Part shown: positions 1 through 11,606 of the stretch, piece after piece | Layout: each line of letters opens with the position of its first letter | Position numbering within the stretch: position 1 is the first letter of the stretch | From: an uncultured Pelagibacteraceae bacterium | GTDB lineage: Bacteria > Pseudomonadota > Alphaproteobacteria > Pelagibacterales > Pelagibacteraceae | DNA: 64,000 nt | Direction of reading: 5' to 3' | NCBI GenBank assembly: GCA_902592655.1 | Contig: CACJFE010000002.1 | Span: 119,246 to 183,245, forward strand | Notes under the pieces: generated by a model | What the model was told of the DNA's origin: nothing | The model's input: the letters and a program-made list of their open reading frames with translations, nothing else | Databases searched by the model: none | Made by a program: the position numbers and the translations under genes

Positions 1-221
1 CTCCGTTTAACATATAAGTTACTGTTTCTATTCCTCTATGTGGATGAGGGGGAAAGCCAGCAACATAATCATCTTTATTTTCAGAACCGAATTCATCAAG
101 CATTAAGAATGGATCGATATAATCTACTTCTGGAGTTCCTATGCTTCTTTTTAATTTTACTCCTGCACCATCTGAGGCGTTTAAAGCTTTAATGATTTTT
201 TTAACTTCAATTTGAGACATA
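1..221 (-). CDS. Pirin family protein (3' part cut by window edge)
   Basis: Reverse-strand translation MSQIEVKKIIKALNASDGAGVKLKRSIGTPEVDYIDPFLMLDEFGS...AGFPPHPHRGIETVTYMLNG matches the pirin cupin N-terminus (PHPHRGxETVTY). Confidence 0.85.
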
Positions 222-241
222 AAAATATTTATAATGAAACT

Positions 242-904
242 TTAAACTTTATCAAGTAACTGCGTTAAATTATTAATTTCATTTTTGGGTTGAAAATCGA
301 GGAAATCGAATACTGAGTTATGTCTATTGACCCAGATGGAATTATATCCAAAGTTTCCGCCTCCTGAAACATCCCATGTATTCGCGCTTAAAAAAGTAAT
401 TTCATTTGATTTAATTCTATATTTTTTAATAGGTAGTTCATAAACACTTGGGTCAGGTTTATAAATTTTTACTTCTTCAATAGAAAAAATATCATCAAAT
501 AGATCATTCAATTTATTATTTTCAACTAATTCATTTAAAAGATCAGGGGTGCCGTTGGAAAGTATGGCAAGTTTGAAGTTTTTCTTTTTTAAATTTCCCA
601 ATACTCCTCTTACTTCAGGATAAGGAGATAAAATTTTGTAAAGACTAAGCAACTCATTTTTCATATTTTTATTAATATTGAATACTCTCATTGATTTTTC
701 CAAACTGTCCTCAGTAATATCCCAAAAATTTTTATGCTTTTTCATTAAACTTCTAAGCCAAGTATATTCAAGCTGAGTTGTTCTCCAAAAATTTGCAAAT
801 GTTTCCCACTTTGCTCCAATTTTCTCTTTACATTTTTCTGCTGCTGAATTTACATCGAACAATGTACCGTAAGCGTCAAACACTACTACTTTTGTTTTCA
901 TCAT
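242..904 (-). CDS. Haloacid dehalogenase type II / HAD hydrolase
   Basis: Motifs DAYGTLFDV, LSNGTPDLL, KIYKPDPSVY, NTWDVSGGGNFGYNSIWVNR. Confidence 0.88.
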   Translation of the reverse strand: MMKTKVVVFDAYGTLFDVNSAAEKCKEKIGAKWETFANFWRTTQLEYTWLRSLMKKHKNFWDITEDSLEKSMRVFNINKNMKNELLSLYKILSPYPEVRGVLGNLKKKNFKLAILSNGTPDLLNELVENNKLNDLFDDIFSIEEVKIYKPDPSVYELPIKKYRIKSNEITFLSANTWDVSGGGNFGYNSIWVNRHNSVFDFLDFQPKNEINNLTQLLDKV

Positions 905-907
905 TTA

Positions 908-1144
908 TTATATGTTGTGCGAACCATCACATAATGGTTGATCATTTGTTTGTTTACATGAGCAGAAAAAAACTTTTTTAGATTGATCAGCTAAATATTT
1001 TAAAGGTACAAATTCAGTTCCTTTATGTGAACCGTCACAAAAGGGTTGCTTAGAACTAACTCCACAAGTACACCAAAAATAAGATTTTCCCTCTAACACA
1101 TTAATACCTATTGGGGATTCTCCAGCTCTTTTACCTTTTTTCAT
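908..1144 (-). CDS. CDGSH iron-sulfur domain protein with two tandem motifs
   Basis: CTCGVSSKQPFCDGSH and CSCKQTNDQPLCDGSH in a 78-aa protein. Confidence 0.88.
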   Translation of the reverse strand: MKKGKRAGESPIGINVLEGKSYFWCTCGVSSKQPFCDGSHKGTEFVPLKYLADQSKKVFFCSCKQTNDQPLCDGSHNI

Positions 1145-1190
1145 TAAAGCTCCTTTATATCTTCAACATTTGTTTATATTATAGATAATA

Positions 1191-1901
1191 ATGAATATTA
1201 GATTATATCATTCAGACAGTATACTAGAAAATAATACAAGTTTACTAAACAAAGAGCACACTCATTATATTGTTAACGTTATGCGACTTAAAAGAGGCTC
1301 AAAATTAAATTTTTTTAATAAAAATGGAGAATGGAAAAGCGAAATAATTTTTTTAAACAAAGATAGAGTTGAAGTTAGGTTTTTAGAAAAAATTAAAGAA
1401 GCTAATAATTTATCAAAAACCGAGCTAGCTATATGCTTAGTAAAAAAAAATCCAATGGACACTATTTTACAAAAAGCCACGGAGCTTGGTATAAGTAAAA
1501 TTATTCCAATCGTTTCAGAAAGAACAGAAGTTAAAGAATTAAATCTTGATAGAGCAAAAAAAATAGTTATTGAAGCGACTGAACAATCTAAACAATTTGT
1601 TCCTCCAGAAATCATAGATGTAATTAAGTTAAAAGATTTTTTACAAACTTTTGATAAAAACTCAAAAATTTTATTTGCGGATATAAATTCAAAAGAAAAC
1701 TTAAAAGCTGAAGATCTTAAAAACAGTAAATCCTGTTGTATACTAATTGGTCCCGAGGGTGATTTTTCTACAGCTGAACGTGAGTTAATACTACAAAATA
1801 GAGCCGTAAAACCTTTTACATTATCTAGAAACATTCTAAGGTCTGATACTGCCGTAATAAGCGCGATTTCATTAGTAAATTTTATCAATAACTTTCATTA
1901 A
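1191..1901 (+). CDS. rsmE: 16S rRNA (uracil-1498-N3)-methyltransferase
   Basis: KATELGISKIIPIVSERTE and LIGPEGDFSTAE...LSRNILRSDTAVISAIS are RsmE/SPOUT signatures. Confidence 0.92.
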   Translation: MNIRLYHSDSILENNTSLLNKEHTHYIVNVMRLKRGSKLNFFNKNGEWKSEIIFLNKDRVEVRFLEKIKEANNLSKTELAICLVKKNPMDTILQKATELGISKIIPIVSERTEVKELNLDRAKKIVIEATEQSKQFVPPEIIDVIKLKDFLQTFDKNSKILFADINSKENLKAEDLKNSKSCCILIGPEGDFSTAERELILQNRAVKPFTLSRNILRSDTAVISAISLVNFINNFH

Positions 1902-1952
1902 TTGTCGCATTAATTGAAATTGTGAAATTGTTTAAAAGCTGTATAAAAACTC

Positions 1953-4380
<2,428 letters not shown>

Positions 4381-4381
4381 A

Positions 4382-5302
4382 TTGAGCCAGATAAGTATAA
4401 AATCTAAAAACTCTAAATTTGGTTTAGCATTTGACCTAAGTTCATTTTTTAACTTAATGAAGCCTAGGGTAATGTCTCTTGTCCTATTTACATGTATGGT
4501 AGGTTTATTAATAGCGCCGATTAATGTAGACTTCACATCTGCTTGCATTTCTCTCTTAGCTGTAGCTATCGGGTCAGGAGCTGCTGGAACTCTTAATATG
4601 TGGTATGAGTCAGACCTAGATGCCTTGATGAGTAGAACTTGTTTAAGGCCAATCCCAACTGGAAAAGTAAAAAAAAATCAAGCTTTATATTTTGGTATAG
4701 TTTTATCAGCTTTGTCAGTAAGCATAATTTATTTTTCAGCTAATTTAATTTCTGCAATTTTATTAGCCTCAACAATTGCTTTTTATTTTTTTATTTATAC
4801 GATTTGGTTAAAAAGGAAAACTCCACAAAATATTGTTATAGGTGGTGCAGCTGGGGCATTACCACCTGTCATTGGATGGACAATAGCAACCGGAAGTATC
4901 TCTGTTGAGCCAATAATTTTATTTTTAATTATTTTTCTATGGACACCATCACATTTTTGGGCGTTAAGTTTATATAAATCAAGTGATTATAAAAAAGCGA
5001 AAATTCCAATGCTCCCTATAATTTCTGGAACAAAAACAACAAAAGTGAATATACTTTTTTATGCTTTAATGATGCTACCTGTAATAATTGCACCTTACCT
5101 TTTAAATTTTGCTAGCTTATTTTATCTAGCCATATCTTCTATGATGTCTGCATACTATGTTTATTTATGTTTAAGATTATATAGGTCTAAAATAGCAAGT
5201 ATTTCAAATAAAATAGCGAGAAAAATTTTCATATACTCAATTTTTTATTTGTTTTTTATTTTCTTAATCTTATTAATTGATAATTTTTTAAAAATAATAT
5301 GA
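4382..5302 (+). CDS. ctaB: Protoheme IX farnesyltransferase
   Basis: NMWYESDLDALMSRTCLRPIP and WTPSHFWALSLYKSSDYKKAKIPMLP. Confidence 0.95.
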   Translation: MSQISIKSKNSKFGLAFDLSSFFNLMKPRVMSLVLFTCMVGLLIAPINVDFTSACISLLAVAIGSGAAGTLNMWYESDLDALMSRTCLRPIPTGKVKKNQALYFGIVLSALSVSIIYFSANLISAILLASTIAFYFFIYTIWLKRKTPQNIVIGGAAGALPPVIGWTIATGSISVEPIILFLIIFLWTPSHFWALSLYKSSDYKKAKIPMLPIISGTKTTKVNILFYALMMLPVIIAPYLLNFASLFYLAISSMMSAYYVYLCLRLYRSKIASISNKIARKIFIYSIFYLFFIFLILLIDNFLKII

Positions 5303-5412
5303 TGAACAAAAAGAAAAAAAACCTAATAACAGCTTTAATCTTAATCTTATTTATGATTATTTTATTTGTATTAACTTTCTATAATATTGGAATTTATAAT
5401 CGAGAAATATAA
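5299..5412 (+). CDS. Small single-TM protein in the cox operon (candidate cytochrome oxidase assembly microprotein, CtaF/CoxF-like position)
   Basis: Not in the ORF track. Translates as MMNKKKKNLITALILILFMIILFVLTFYNIGIYNREI; start overlaps the ctaB stop (ATGATGA) and its stop overlaps the ctaG start (TAATG). Confidence 0.7.
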   Translation: MMNKKKKNLITALILILFMIILFVLTFYNIGIYNREI

Positions 5413-5963
5413 TGCATATAAGCAAAAAAAACTTAACACCTATCGCTTTAGTATCGATATTTTTACTAATGCTTGGATTGTCTTTTGCAGCAGTTCCATT
5501 ATATGATTTGTTTTGCAGAGTAACAGGATTCGGCGGAACTACTCAAAACGCTACTGATAAAGAAATTCCAAAAATTATAGTAAACCAAGACTATAAAATG
5601 AGATTTGATACAAATATTAATAGCACTTTAGATTGGAAATTTTACCCTGAGATGAATACTTTAAACTTAAAACCAGGCGAAGTTCATACAGTTAAATTTA
5701 ACGTTGAAAATCCTAGCAATGAAATTTCTTCAGGGTCAGCAACATTTAATGTATCTCCATCACCATTTGGTATTTATCTGAATAAGATAGGTTGTTTTTG
5801 TTTTGAAAAACAAACTTTACAACCAGGTGAAAAAAAAGAGTTTGTATTAACATTTTTCTTGGATCCTAAAGTCGTTGATGATAATAAAACTAAAAATATG
5901 TCTGATGTAACTTTGTCTTTCACTTTTTTTTCATCAGGCTATTATGAAAAGAGTAACACATAA
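5412..5963 (+). CDS. ctaG: Cytochrome c oxidase assembly protein (Cox11)
   Basis: VPLYDLFCRVTGFGGTTQ and CFCFEKQTLQPGE. Confidence 0.95.
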   Translation: MHISKKNLTPIALVSIFLLMLGLSFAAVPLYDLFCRVTGFGGTTQNATDKEIPKIIVNQDYKMRFDTNINSTLDWKFYPEMNTLNLKPGEVHTVKFNVENPSNEISSGSATFNVSPSPFGIYLNKIGCFCFEKQTLQPGEKKEFVLTFFLDPKVVDDNKTKNMSDVTLSFTFFSSGYYEKSNT

Positions 5964-6754
5964 TGTCAGCAGAAAAACCAAAACATGATTACCATTTAGT
6001 TGACCCCAGTCCTTGGCCGATCTATGTTTCATTTGCTACTTTAGTCCTAGCTTTTGGAGCAGTTTATTACTTTCATTCTAAAGCCCTTTGGTTGCTTTTG
6101 ATTGGTTTTGCGTTAGTAGTTTACGGTGCATTTATGTGGTGGAGAGATGTTATAGAAGAAGCAGAGCATCAAGGTCATCATACTCCAGTAGTTCAAATTG
6201 GACACAGGTACGGTATGACATTATTTATCGCCTCTGAAGTAATGTTTTTTGTTGCTTGGTTCTGGGCTTTCTTTAACGCTAGTTTATTTCCACCTGACTC
6301 TATAGGGGGTATATGGCCGCCAGCAGATATAAAAACTTTTGATCCTTGGGATATACCTTTAATCAATACTCTAATTTTATTGTTATCAGGAACTACTGTA
6401 ACTTGGGCGCATCATGCAATGTTAGAAAATGACAGAAAAGGACTAGTTAATGGTTTGATAGCAACAGTATTTTTAGGATTTATATTTTCTTGTTTTCAAG
6501 CTTACGAATATCATCATGCAACATTTACTTTAGATGGTGGAATTTATGGTTCCACATTTTATATGTCGACTGGTTTTCATGGTTTTCACGTAATTGTCGG
6601 AACAGTTTTTCTTGCAGTTTGTTTGTTTCGATCAATGAGAGGCCACTCGACGCCTCAACACCATTTTGGATTTGAAGCAGCAGCCTGGTACTGGCATTTT
6701 GTTGACGTAGTTTGGTTATTCTTATTCGCTGCGATCTATATTTGGGGAAGCTAA
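5963..6754 (+). CDS. coxC: Cytochrome c oxidase subunit III
   Basis: HDYHLVDPSPWPI, SEVMFFVAWFWAFFNASLFP, STGFHGFHVIVGT, WYWHFVDVVWLFLFA. Confidence 0.97.
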   Translation: MSAEKPKHDYHLVDPSPWPIYVSFATLVLAFGAVYYFHSKALWLLLIGFALVVYGAFMWWRDVIEEAEHQGHHTPVVQIGHRYGMTLFIASEVMFFVAWFWAFFNASLFPPDSIGGIWPPADIKTFDPWDIPLINTLILLLSGTTVTWAHHAMLENDRKGLVNGLIATVFLGFIFSCFQAYEYHHATFTLDGGIYGSTFYMSTGFHGFHVIVGTVFLAVCLFRSMRGHSTPQHHFGFEAAAWYWHFVDVVWLFLFAAIYIWGS

Positions 6755-6761
6755 TCTCAAA

Positions 6762-7424
6762 TTGAAAAGAGTATTTTTATTTCAACTATTCGTAATTTTT
6801 TTTGTAACGGTATTTTGTGCTTTAGGAACTTGGCAACTTTATAGATTGCAATGGAAGCTAGAATTAATAAGCGAAATTACTTTTGGATTGGACTCTAAAC
6901 CAATAGAGTACTCTAATTCACTTAAGAAAAATTATCAGAGAGTAAGCGCTAAAGGAAAATTTAATTTTGATGAGCAAATTTACCTTTATAGCTTAAATGA
7001 TAGTGGAAAACCTGGATATGATGTAGTCACTCCTTTTAGGACTGATAAAAATCAAAATGTTTTAATTAATAGAGGATGGATTAAAAAAGAACTAAAAGGT
7101 AGCGTAAGCATAAACTCCAAAGCAGAAAGTGATAGTGAAATAATTGGTCTTTTAAGAGAAATTTATAAACCAAGTATATTTAAACCAGATAATGATATTT
7201 CAAATAATATTTGGTTTTCATTAAATTTAGAAGATTTAAAAGAAGCTACGGGAGAGCAATTTAATGAGTTTGTAATTTTTTTGGAGGATAATAAAGCCAA
7301 GACACCACTTCCTAAAAAGATAAGTATAGATGTGCCAAATAATCACCTTAAATATGCTATAACATGGTATGCAATATCAATCTCGATAATTTTTTATTAT
7401 TTATATTTTAGAAGAAAAAAATGA
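6762..7424 (+). CDS. SURF1 family cytochrome oxidase assembly protein
   Basis: GTWQLYRLQWK, PGYDVVTPFRTDKNQNVLINRGWI, C-terminal HLKYAITWYAI; position after coxC. Confidence 0.9.
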   Translation: MKRVFLFQLFVIFFVTVFCALGTWQLYRLQWKLELISEITFGLDSKPIEYSNSLKKNYQRVSAKGKFNFDEQIYLYSLNDSGKPGYDVVTPFRTDKNQNVLINRGWIKKELKGSVSINSKAESDSEIIGLLREIYKPSIFKPDNDISNNIWFSLNLEDLKEATGEQFNEFVIFLEDNKAKTPLPKKISIDVPNNHLKYAITWYAISISIIFYYLYFRRKK

Positions 7425-8794
7425 ATTATTTTAGTACTAGAGATAAATCTTTAGAATTTAGCTTTAAAGATATTTTCTTAAGAGGACTTGCACCAGGCGG
7501 AGGGTTATTTTTGCCTTCTGAAATCAAGAAGTATAGTCAAGAAGAACTTAATAATTTAAGTCAACTAAATTATAACGAACTTGCTACAGAAATTATCTTT
7601 AATTTCTGTTCGGGAGATATAAAAAAAGAAGAACTTAGCTTACTGATACAAAAATCTTATAGTAGTTTTAAAGACAAAGAAGTCGTAAATATAAAAAAAA
7701 TTGGAAATATAAATCTTCTCGAACTTTATCATGGACCCACTTTAGCTTTTAAAGACATTGCAATGCAGGTAATTGGAAATATGTATGATCATTTAGAAGT
7801 CGCTAAAGATAAAACTGTAAATGTCATAGTTGCTACATCAGGAGATACTGGTTCAGCAGCTATAGCTGCTTTAAGCAATAGAAAAAATATAAATCTTTTT
7901 GTACTACATCCGCATAATAAGATTTCAAATATTCAAAGAAAAATAATGACAACAATTGGTGGAGCTAATATTTATAATATAGCTATTGAGGGTTCATTTG
8001 ATGATTGTCAAAAAATTGTAAAAGAGCTTTTTAATGAAAATAGTTTTAGATCAAAAATAAATATGTCAGGCGTAAATTCTATCAATTGGGCGAGAATTGT
8101 TTGTCAAATTGTTTATTATTTTTATTCTTTCTTTAGATTAAAAAAAAACAATATAAGCTTTTCAGTACCAACTGGTAATTTTGGAGATATCTATGCTGGA
8201 TACGTTGCAAAAAAAATGGGTTTACCAATTAATAAACTTATAGTCGCTACAAATAAAAATGATATTTTGCAAAGAGTTATTAATACGGGTGAATATAAAC
8301 CTAATAAAGTGAAAGCAACCATCACACCAAGTATGGATATACAAGTTGCCAGTAATTTTGAGAGGCTGCTTTATTATATATTAGATGAAAGCGATAGTAA
8401 GGTAGGGTCATTAATGAATGATCTATCATCAAAAAGTTTATTCAATTTAGAAAAAAAAGAAATCGATAAAATTAAAAAGGATTTTGAAGCAGTAAAAGTT
8501 ACAGATGAAGAGACAGTATCTATAATTAATGAAATTTATGAAGAGCATCAATTTATAATTGATCCTCATACTGCTACTGGAGTAGGAGCAGCAAAAAGTT
8601 TTAAAAATTTAGGAGATATAGTTGTTCTTGGTACAGCTCATCCTTATAAGTTTAATGATACTATTAAAAAAGCTATAGGAAAAAATTTAGTCTCACCTGA
8701 GCATTTAAAATTGAATATAGATAAAAAGGAAACATTTGATATTATCAGGAATTCAAATTCAGAAGTAAAAGATTATATTTTAGGAAAAATTTAA
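7421..8794 (+). CDS. thrC: Threonine synthase
   Basis: MNYFSTRDKSLEFSFKDIFLRGLAPGGGLFLP; YHGPTLAFKDIAMQ; ATSGDTGSAA. Confidence 0.95.
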   Translation: MNYFSTRDKSLEFSFKDIFLRGLAPGGGLFLPSEIKKYSQEELNNLSQLNYNELATEIIFNFCSGDIKKEELSLLIQKSYSSFKDKEVVNIKKIGNINLLELYHGPTLAFKDIAMQVIGNMYDHLEVAKDKTVNVIVATSGDTGSAAIAALSNRKNINLFVLHPHNKISNIQRKIMTTIGGANIYNIAIEGSFDDCQKIVKELFNENSFRSKINMSGVNSINWARIVCQIVYYFYSFFRLKKNNISFSVPTGNFGDIYAGYVAKKMGLPINKLIVATNKNDILQRVINTGEYKPNKVKATITPSMDIQVASNFERLLYYILDESDSKVGSLMNDLSSKSLFNLEKKEIDKIKKDFEAVKVTDEETVSIINEIYEEHQFIIDPHTATGVGAAKSFKNLGDIVVLGTAHPYKFNDTIKKAIGKNLVSPEHLKLNIDKKETFDIIRNSNSEVKDYILGKI

Positions 8795-9279
8795 TGAGAA
8801 TAAAAATAGGAGACAAACTACCTAACTCGGATTTATTTTATCTTGACCAAAATAATGATGTAAAAAAAATTGATATTTTAGATCTTTGTAAAGGCAAGAC
8901 TATTATTTTAGGTATGCCTGGTGCTTTTACAAAAACTTGCTCAGCTCTTCATCTTCCTGGGTATATAAAAAATTACGAACTAGCTAATAAAAAAGGAATT
9001 TCTACAATAGTTTGTGTTGCTGTTAATGACCCAAATGTAATGAAGGCTTGGGGTGAAAATCAAAATACTGGAAGTAAAATTTTCATGGCTGGCGATCCTT
9101 TTCTTAAATTTACAAAAGCTATAGGAGCAGAGGTAGATAAATCCGAAAAGGGATTAGGAGTCAGATCTAATCGCTACACTATGTTGGTGGAGAATGGTGA
9201 AGTTAAAAAAATAGAAGAAGAAAAAGAGACAGCCACTTGCAAATTATCTGCTGCTGAGAATTTTTTAAAATCTATTTAG
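8794..9279 (+). CDS. Peroxiredoxin (Prx5-type redoxin)
   Basis: GMPGAFTKTCSALHLPGYI active-site motif; ...LGVRSNRYTMLVENGEVK. Confidence 0.9.
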   Translation: MRIKIGDKLPNSDLFYLDQNNDVKKIDILDLCKGKTIILGMPGAFTKTCSALHLPGYIKNYELANKKGISTIVCVAVNDPNVMKAWGENQNTGSKIFMAGDPFLKFTKAIGAEVDKSEKGLGVRSNRYTMLVENGEVKKIEEEKETATCKLSAAENFLKSI

Positions 9280-9697
9280 TCTCTGAAACTGCTAACTTAT
9301 CAACAAGATTATTATATTTGTTGCCAGCGTGTGCCTTAACCCATTTCCAAGTAATTTTATGTTTTAGGCAAGCACTATCCAATTTAATCCAAAGATCTCT
9401 ATTTTTAACCGGTTTCTTGTTTGAACTTTTCCAATTATTAACTTTCCATTTTTTGATCCAATCTGTTATTCCATCTTTCACATATTTCGAATCAGTAAAA
9501 ATTGTAATCTCCGATTTCTTTTTTATTTTTTTTAATGCCATAATTGGAGCCATCAATTCCATCCTATTATTAGTTGTATTACTTTCACTTCCAGAAATAC
9601 TTGATTGATTAGAATCATCTAATATGATTGCAGCCCAACCTCCTTTCCCAGGATTTCCAGAGCAAGCACCATCAGTATAAATTTTTAATTTCATCAA
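9272..9697 (-). CDS. rnhA: Ribonuclease HI
   Basis: IYTDGACSGNPGKGGWAAI, NRMELMAPI, TDSKYVKDGI, WVKAHAGNKYNNLVDKLA. Confidence 0.95.
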   Translation of the reverse strand: MMKLKIYTDGACSGNPGKGGWAAIILDDSNQSSISGSESNTTNNRMELMAPIMALKKIKKKSEITIFTDSKYVKDGITDWIKKWKVNNWKSSNKKPVKNRDLWIKLDSACLKHKITWKWVKAHAGNKYNNLVDKLAVSETK

Positions 9698-10662
9698 AAG
9701 AAATAATCCTCATGATTTTTTGCATTCTTATGAAATTCTAATCTTTTTAAATACTCCATTGGATCTTTAATTTTAACTATTGCTCCTTCTATTTTATTAA
9801 GTGCATCGAAGACTCTAGTTAGCAAGAATCTCAAAGCAGCACCTTGAGATAAAACTTTAATATTATTCAATTCCTCGACTGATAATTTTCTTACAGATGT
9901 ATACCCATCAATAAAATTTTTTGCTTTTGTAACGTTAAAACTTAAATTGCTTTTTAGACCATCAAAACATAAAGCATTAAAGCAAACAGCGATTTCAAAA
10001 GCGAAAAAATCTTCACATGAAAAATAAAAGTCAATAATACCACTAAATTTATCTTGAATAAAAAAAATATTGTCGTGAAATAAATCTGCATGGATTATTC
10101 CTCTTGGTAGATTTTTTGGCCAATTTTTTTCAACATCATTAAGATTTTCCTCAATTAGTCTTGGTAGATCTTTGTGAATATTTTCACATTTATCTTTGAC
10201 TGAATTAAATATTTTTCTCCATGAATTAACTGATAAGTCATTTTGTCGATTTAATTTTAAATTCTTTGTGAGCTCATGCATTTTAGCTATTTCGAGTCCG
10301 ATTGATTCACAATTGGCTGGAGATAAATTTTGCTTTGCCTTTCCCTCAAGAAATGACACGATCATTAATTTTTTTCCATCAAAATTTGTAATAGTTTCAT
10401 TATTATTATTAGTAATAGGAGCAGGGCATTTAAAGCCAGCTTTATTTAGAGATGACATTAGATTAGAAAAAAAAGGAAGATCAGCAGATTTAACTCTTTT
10501 TTCGTAAATTGTTAATATAAATTTTTTTTTATTAATTGATAAAAAATAGTTTGTATTTTCAATACCTTCTTCAATTCCTTTAAATGAGTTCAACTTACCT
10601 AAATTATAATTAGATAAAATTTCCTCAATCTTTTTTTGATTTAACTTTGTATAGACAGCCAT
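9694..10662 (-). CDS. thrB: Homoserine kinase (APH-fold ThrB)
   Basis: MAVYTKLNQKKIEEILSNYNLGKLNSFKGIEEGIENTNYFL; GIIHADLFHDNIFF; adjacency to ispH and rnhA. Confidence 0.9.
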   Translation of the reverse strand: MAVYTKLNQKKIEEILSNYNLGKLNSFKGIEEGIENTNYFLSINKKKFILTIYEKRVKSADLPFFSNLMSSLNKAGFKCPAPITNNNNETITNFDGKKLMIVSFLEGKAKQNLSPANCESIGLEIAKMHELTKNLKLNRQNDLSVNSWRKIFNSVKDKCENIHKDLPRLIEENLNDVEKNWPKNLPRGIIHADLFHDNIFFIQDKFSGIIDFYFSCEDFFAFEIAVCFNALCFDGLKSNLSFNVTKAKNFIDGYTSVRKLSVEELNNIKVLSQGAALRFLLTRVFDALNKIEGAIVKIKDPMEYLKRLEFHKNAKNHEDYFF

Positions 10663-11606
10663 TAATTGAGTTCTTTCGGCAATTTAAATACAACTTTTTC
10701 TTCTGCAACTATCACTTCTTCAATAGAGACCTTTCTATCTTTTCTTATGTTATCCAACAATGTTTGAACAAGTTTTTCTGGCGCTGATGCCCCTGAGGAA
10801 ATTCCGATAGTCTTAGAATTTTCTATTTCTTTAAAAGGAATTTCTTTTTCAGAATGCATTAAATGAGAATTATTACATCCTGCCTTTTTTGCAACCTCAA
10901 CTAGTCTAACGGAATTAGATGAGTTACGGCTACCCACTACAAAAAACATATCACACCTGGAAGCTATTTCTTTGACTGCTGTCTGTCTGTTAGTAGTTGC
11001 ATAACATATATCTTCTTTTATAGGGCCTTTGATTTTTGGAAACTTCTTTTTAAGAGCTTCAATTATTTCAGCTGTATCATCCACGGATAGGGTAGTTTGA
11101 GTAATATATGCTAGAGGTTTTCTAAAATCATTTTCTTTTATTAGACTAACATCACTTGTAGTCTCAATTAGTTTAATAGATCCTTTCGGAAGCTGACCCA
11201 TCGTTCCAATAACCTCAGGGTGATTTTTATGTCCGATTAACAATATATCGAACCCATTTTTATTCAGTTGTTCCGACTCTCTGTGTACTTTTGAAACTAA
11301 TGGACATGTAGCATCAACAAAAGATAAATTTTTTAACTTAGCTTCTTCCGGGACTGACTTTGGTACTCCATGAGCTGAGAAAATTACAGGTCTGCTTGCA
11401 TCATCTACATCGGATAATTCATCAACGAAAATTGCACCTTTTTCTTTTAACTCTTCAACAACCTGCTTATTGTGCACTATTTCATGTCGAACGTATACTG
11501 GAGCTCCAAACTTGCTTATAGATTTTTCAACTATTTCAATTGCTCTTTTTACTCCAGCACAAAAGCCTCTAGGTGACGCTAAATAAATTTTAAGTTCTTT
11601 TTTCAT
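10662..11606 (-). CDS. ispH: 4-hydroxy-3-methylbut-2-enyl diphosphate reductase
   Basis: ASPRGFCAGVKRAIEIVE, SAHGVPKSV, DATCPLVSKVH, SRNSSNSVRL. Confidence 0.97.
   Translation of the reverse strand: MKKELKIYLASPRGFCAGVKRAIEIVEKSISKFGAPVYVRHEIVHNKQVVEELKEKGAIFVDELSDVDDASRPVIFSAHGVPKSVPEEAKLKNLSFVDATCPLVSKVHRESEQLNKNGFDILLIGHKNHPEVIGTMGQLPKGSIKLIETTSDVSLIKENDFRKPLAYITQTTLSVDDTAEIIEALKKKFPKIKGPIKEDICYATTNRQTAVKEIASRCDMFFVVGSRNSSNSVRLVEVAKKAGCNNSHLMHSEKEIPFKEIENSKTIGISSGASAPEKLVQTLLDNIRKDRKVSIEEVIVAEEKVVFKLPKELN

Noticed and set aside
778-981. 67-aa plus-strand ORF over the HAD/CDGSH junction
   Set aside because: Overlaps two well-supported minus-strand genes; no domain signature.
1265-1888. 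207-aa minus-strand ORF antisense to rsmE
   Set aside because: Fully inside rsmE, which has clear family motifs; the antisense translation has no recognisable domain and long antisense ORFs are listed throughout the track.
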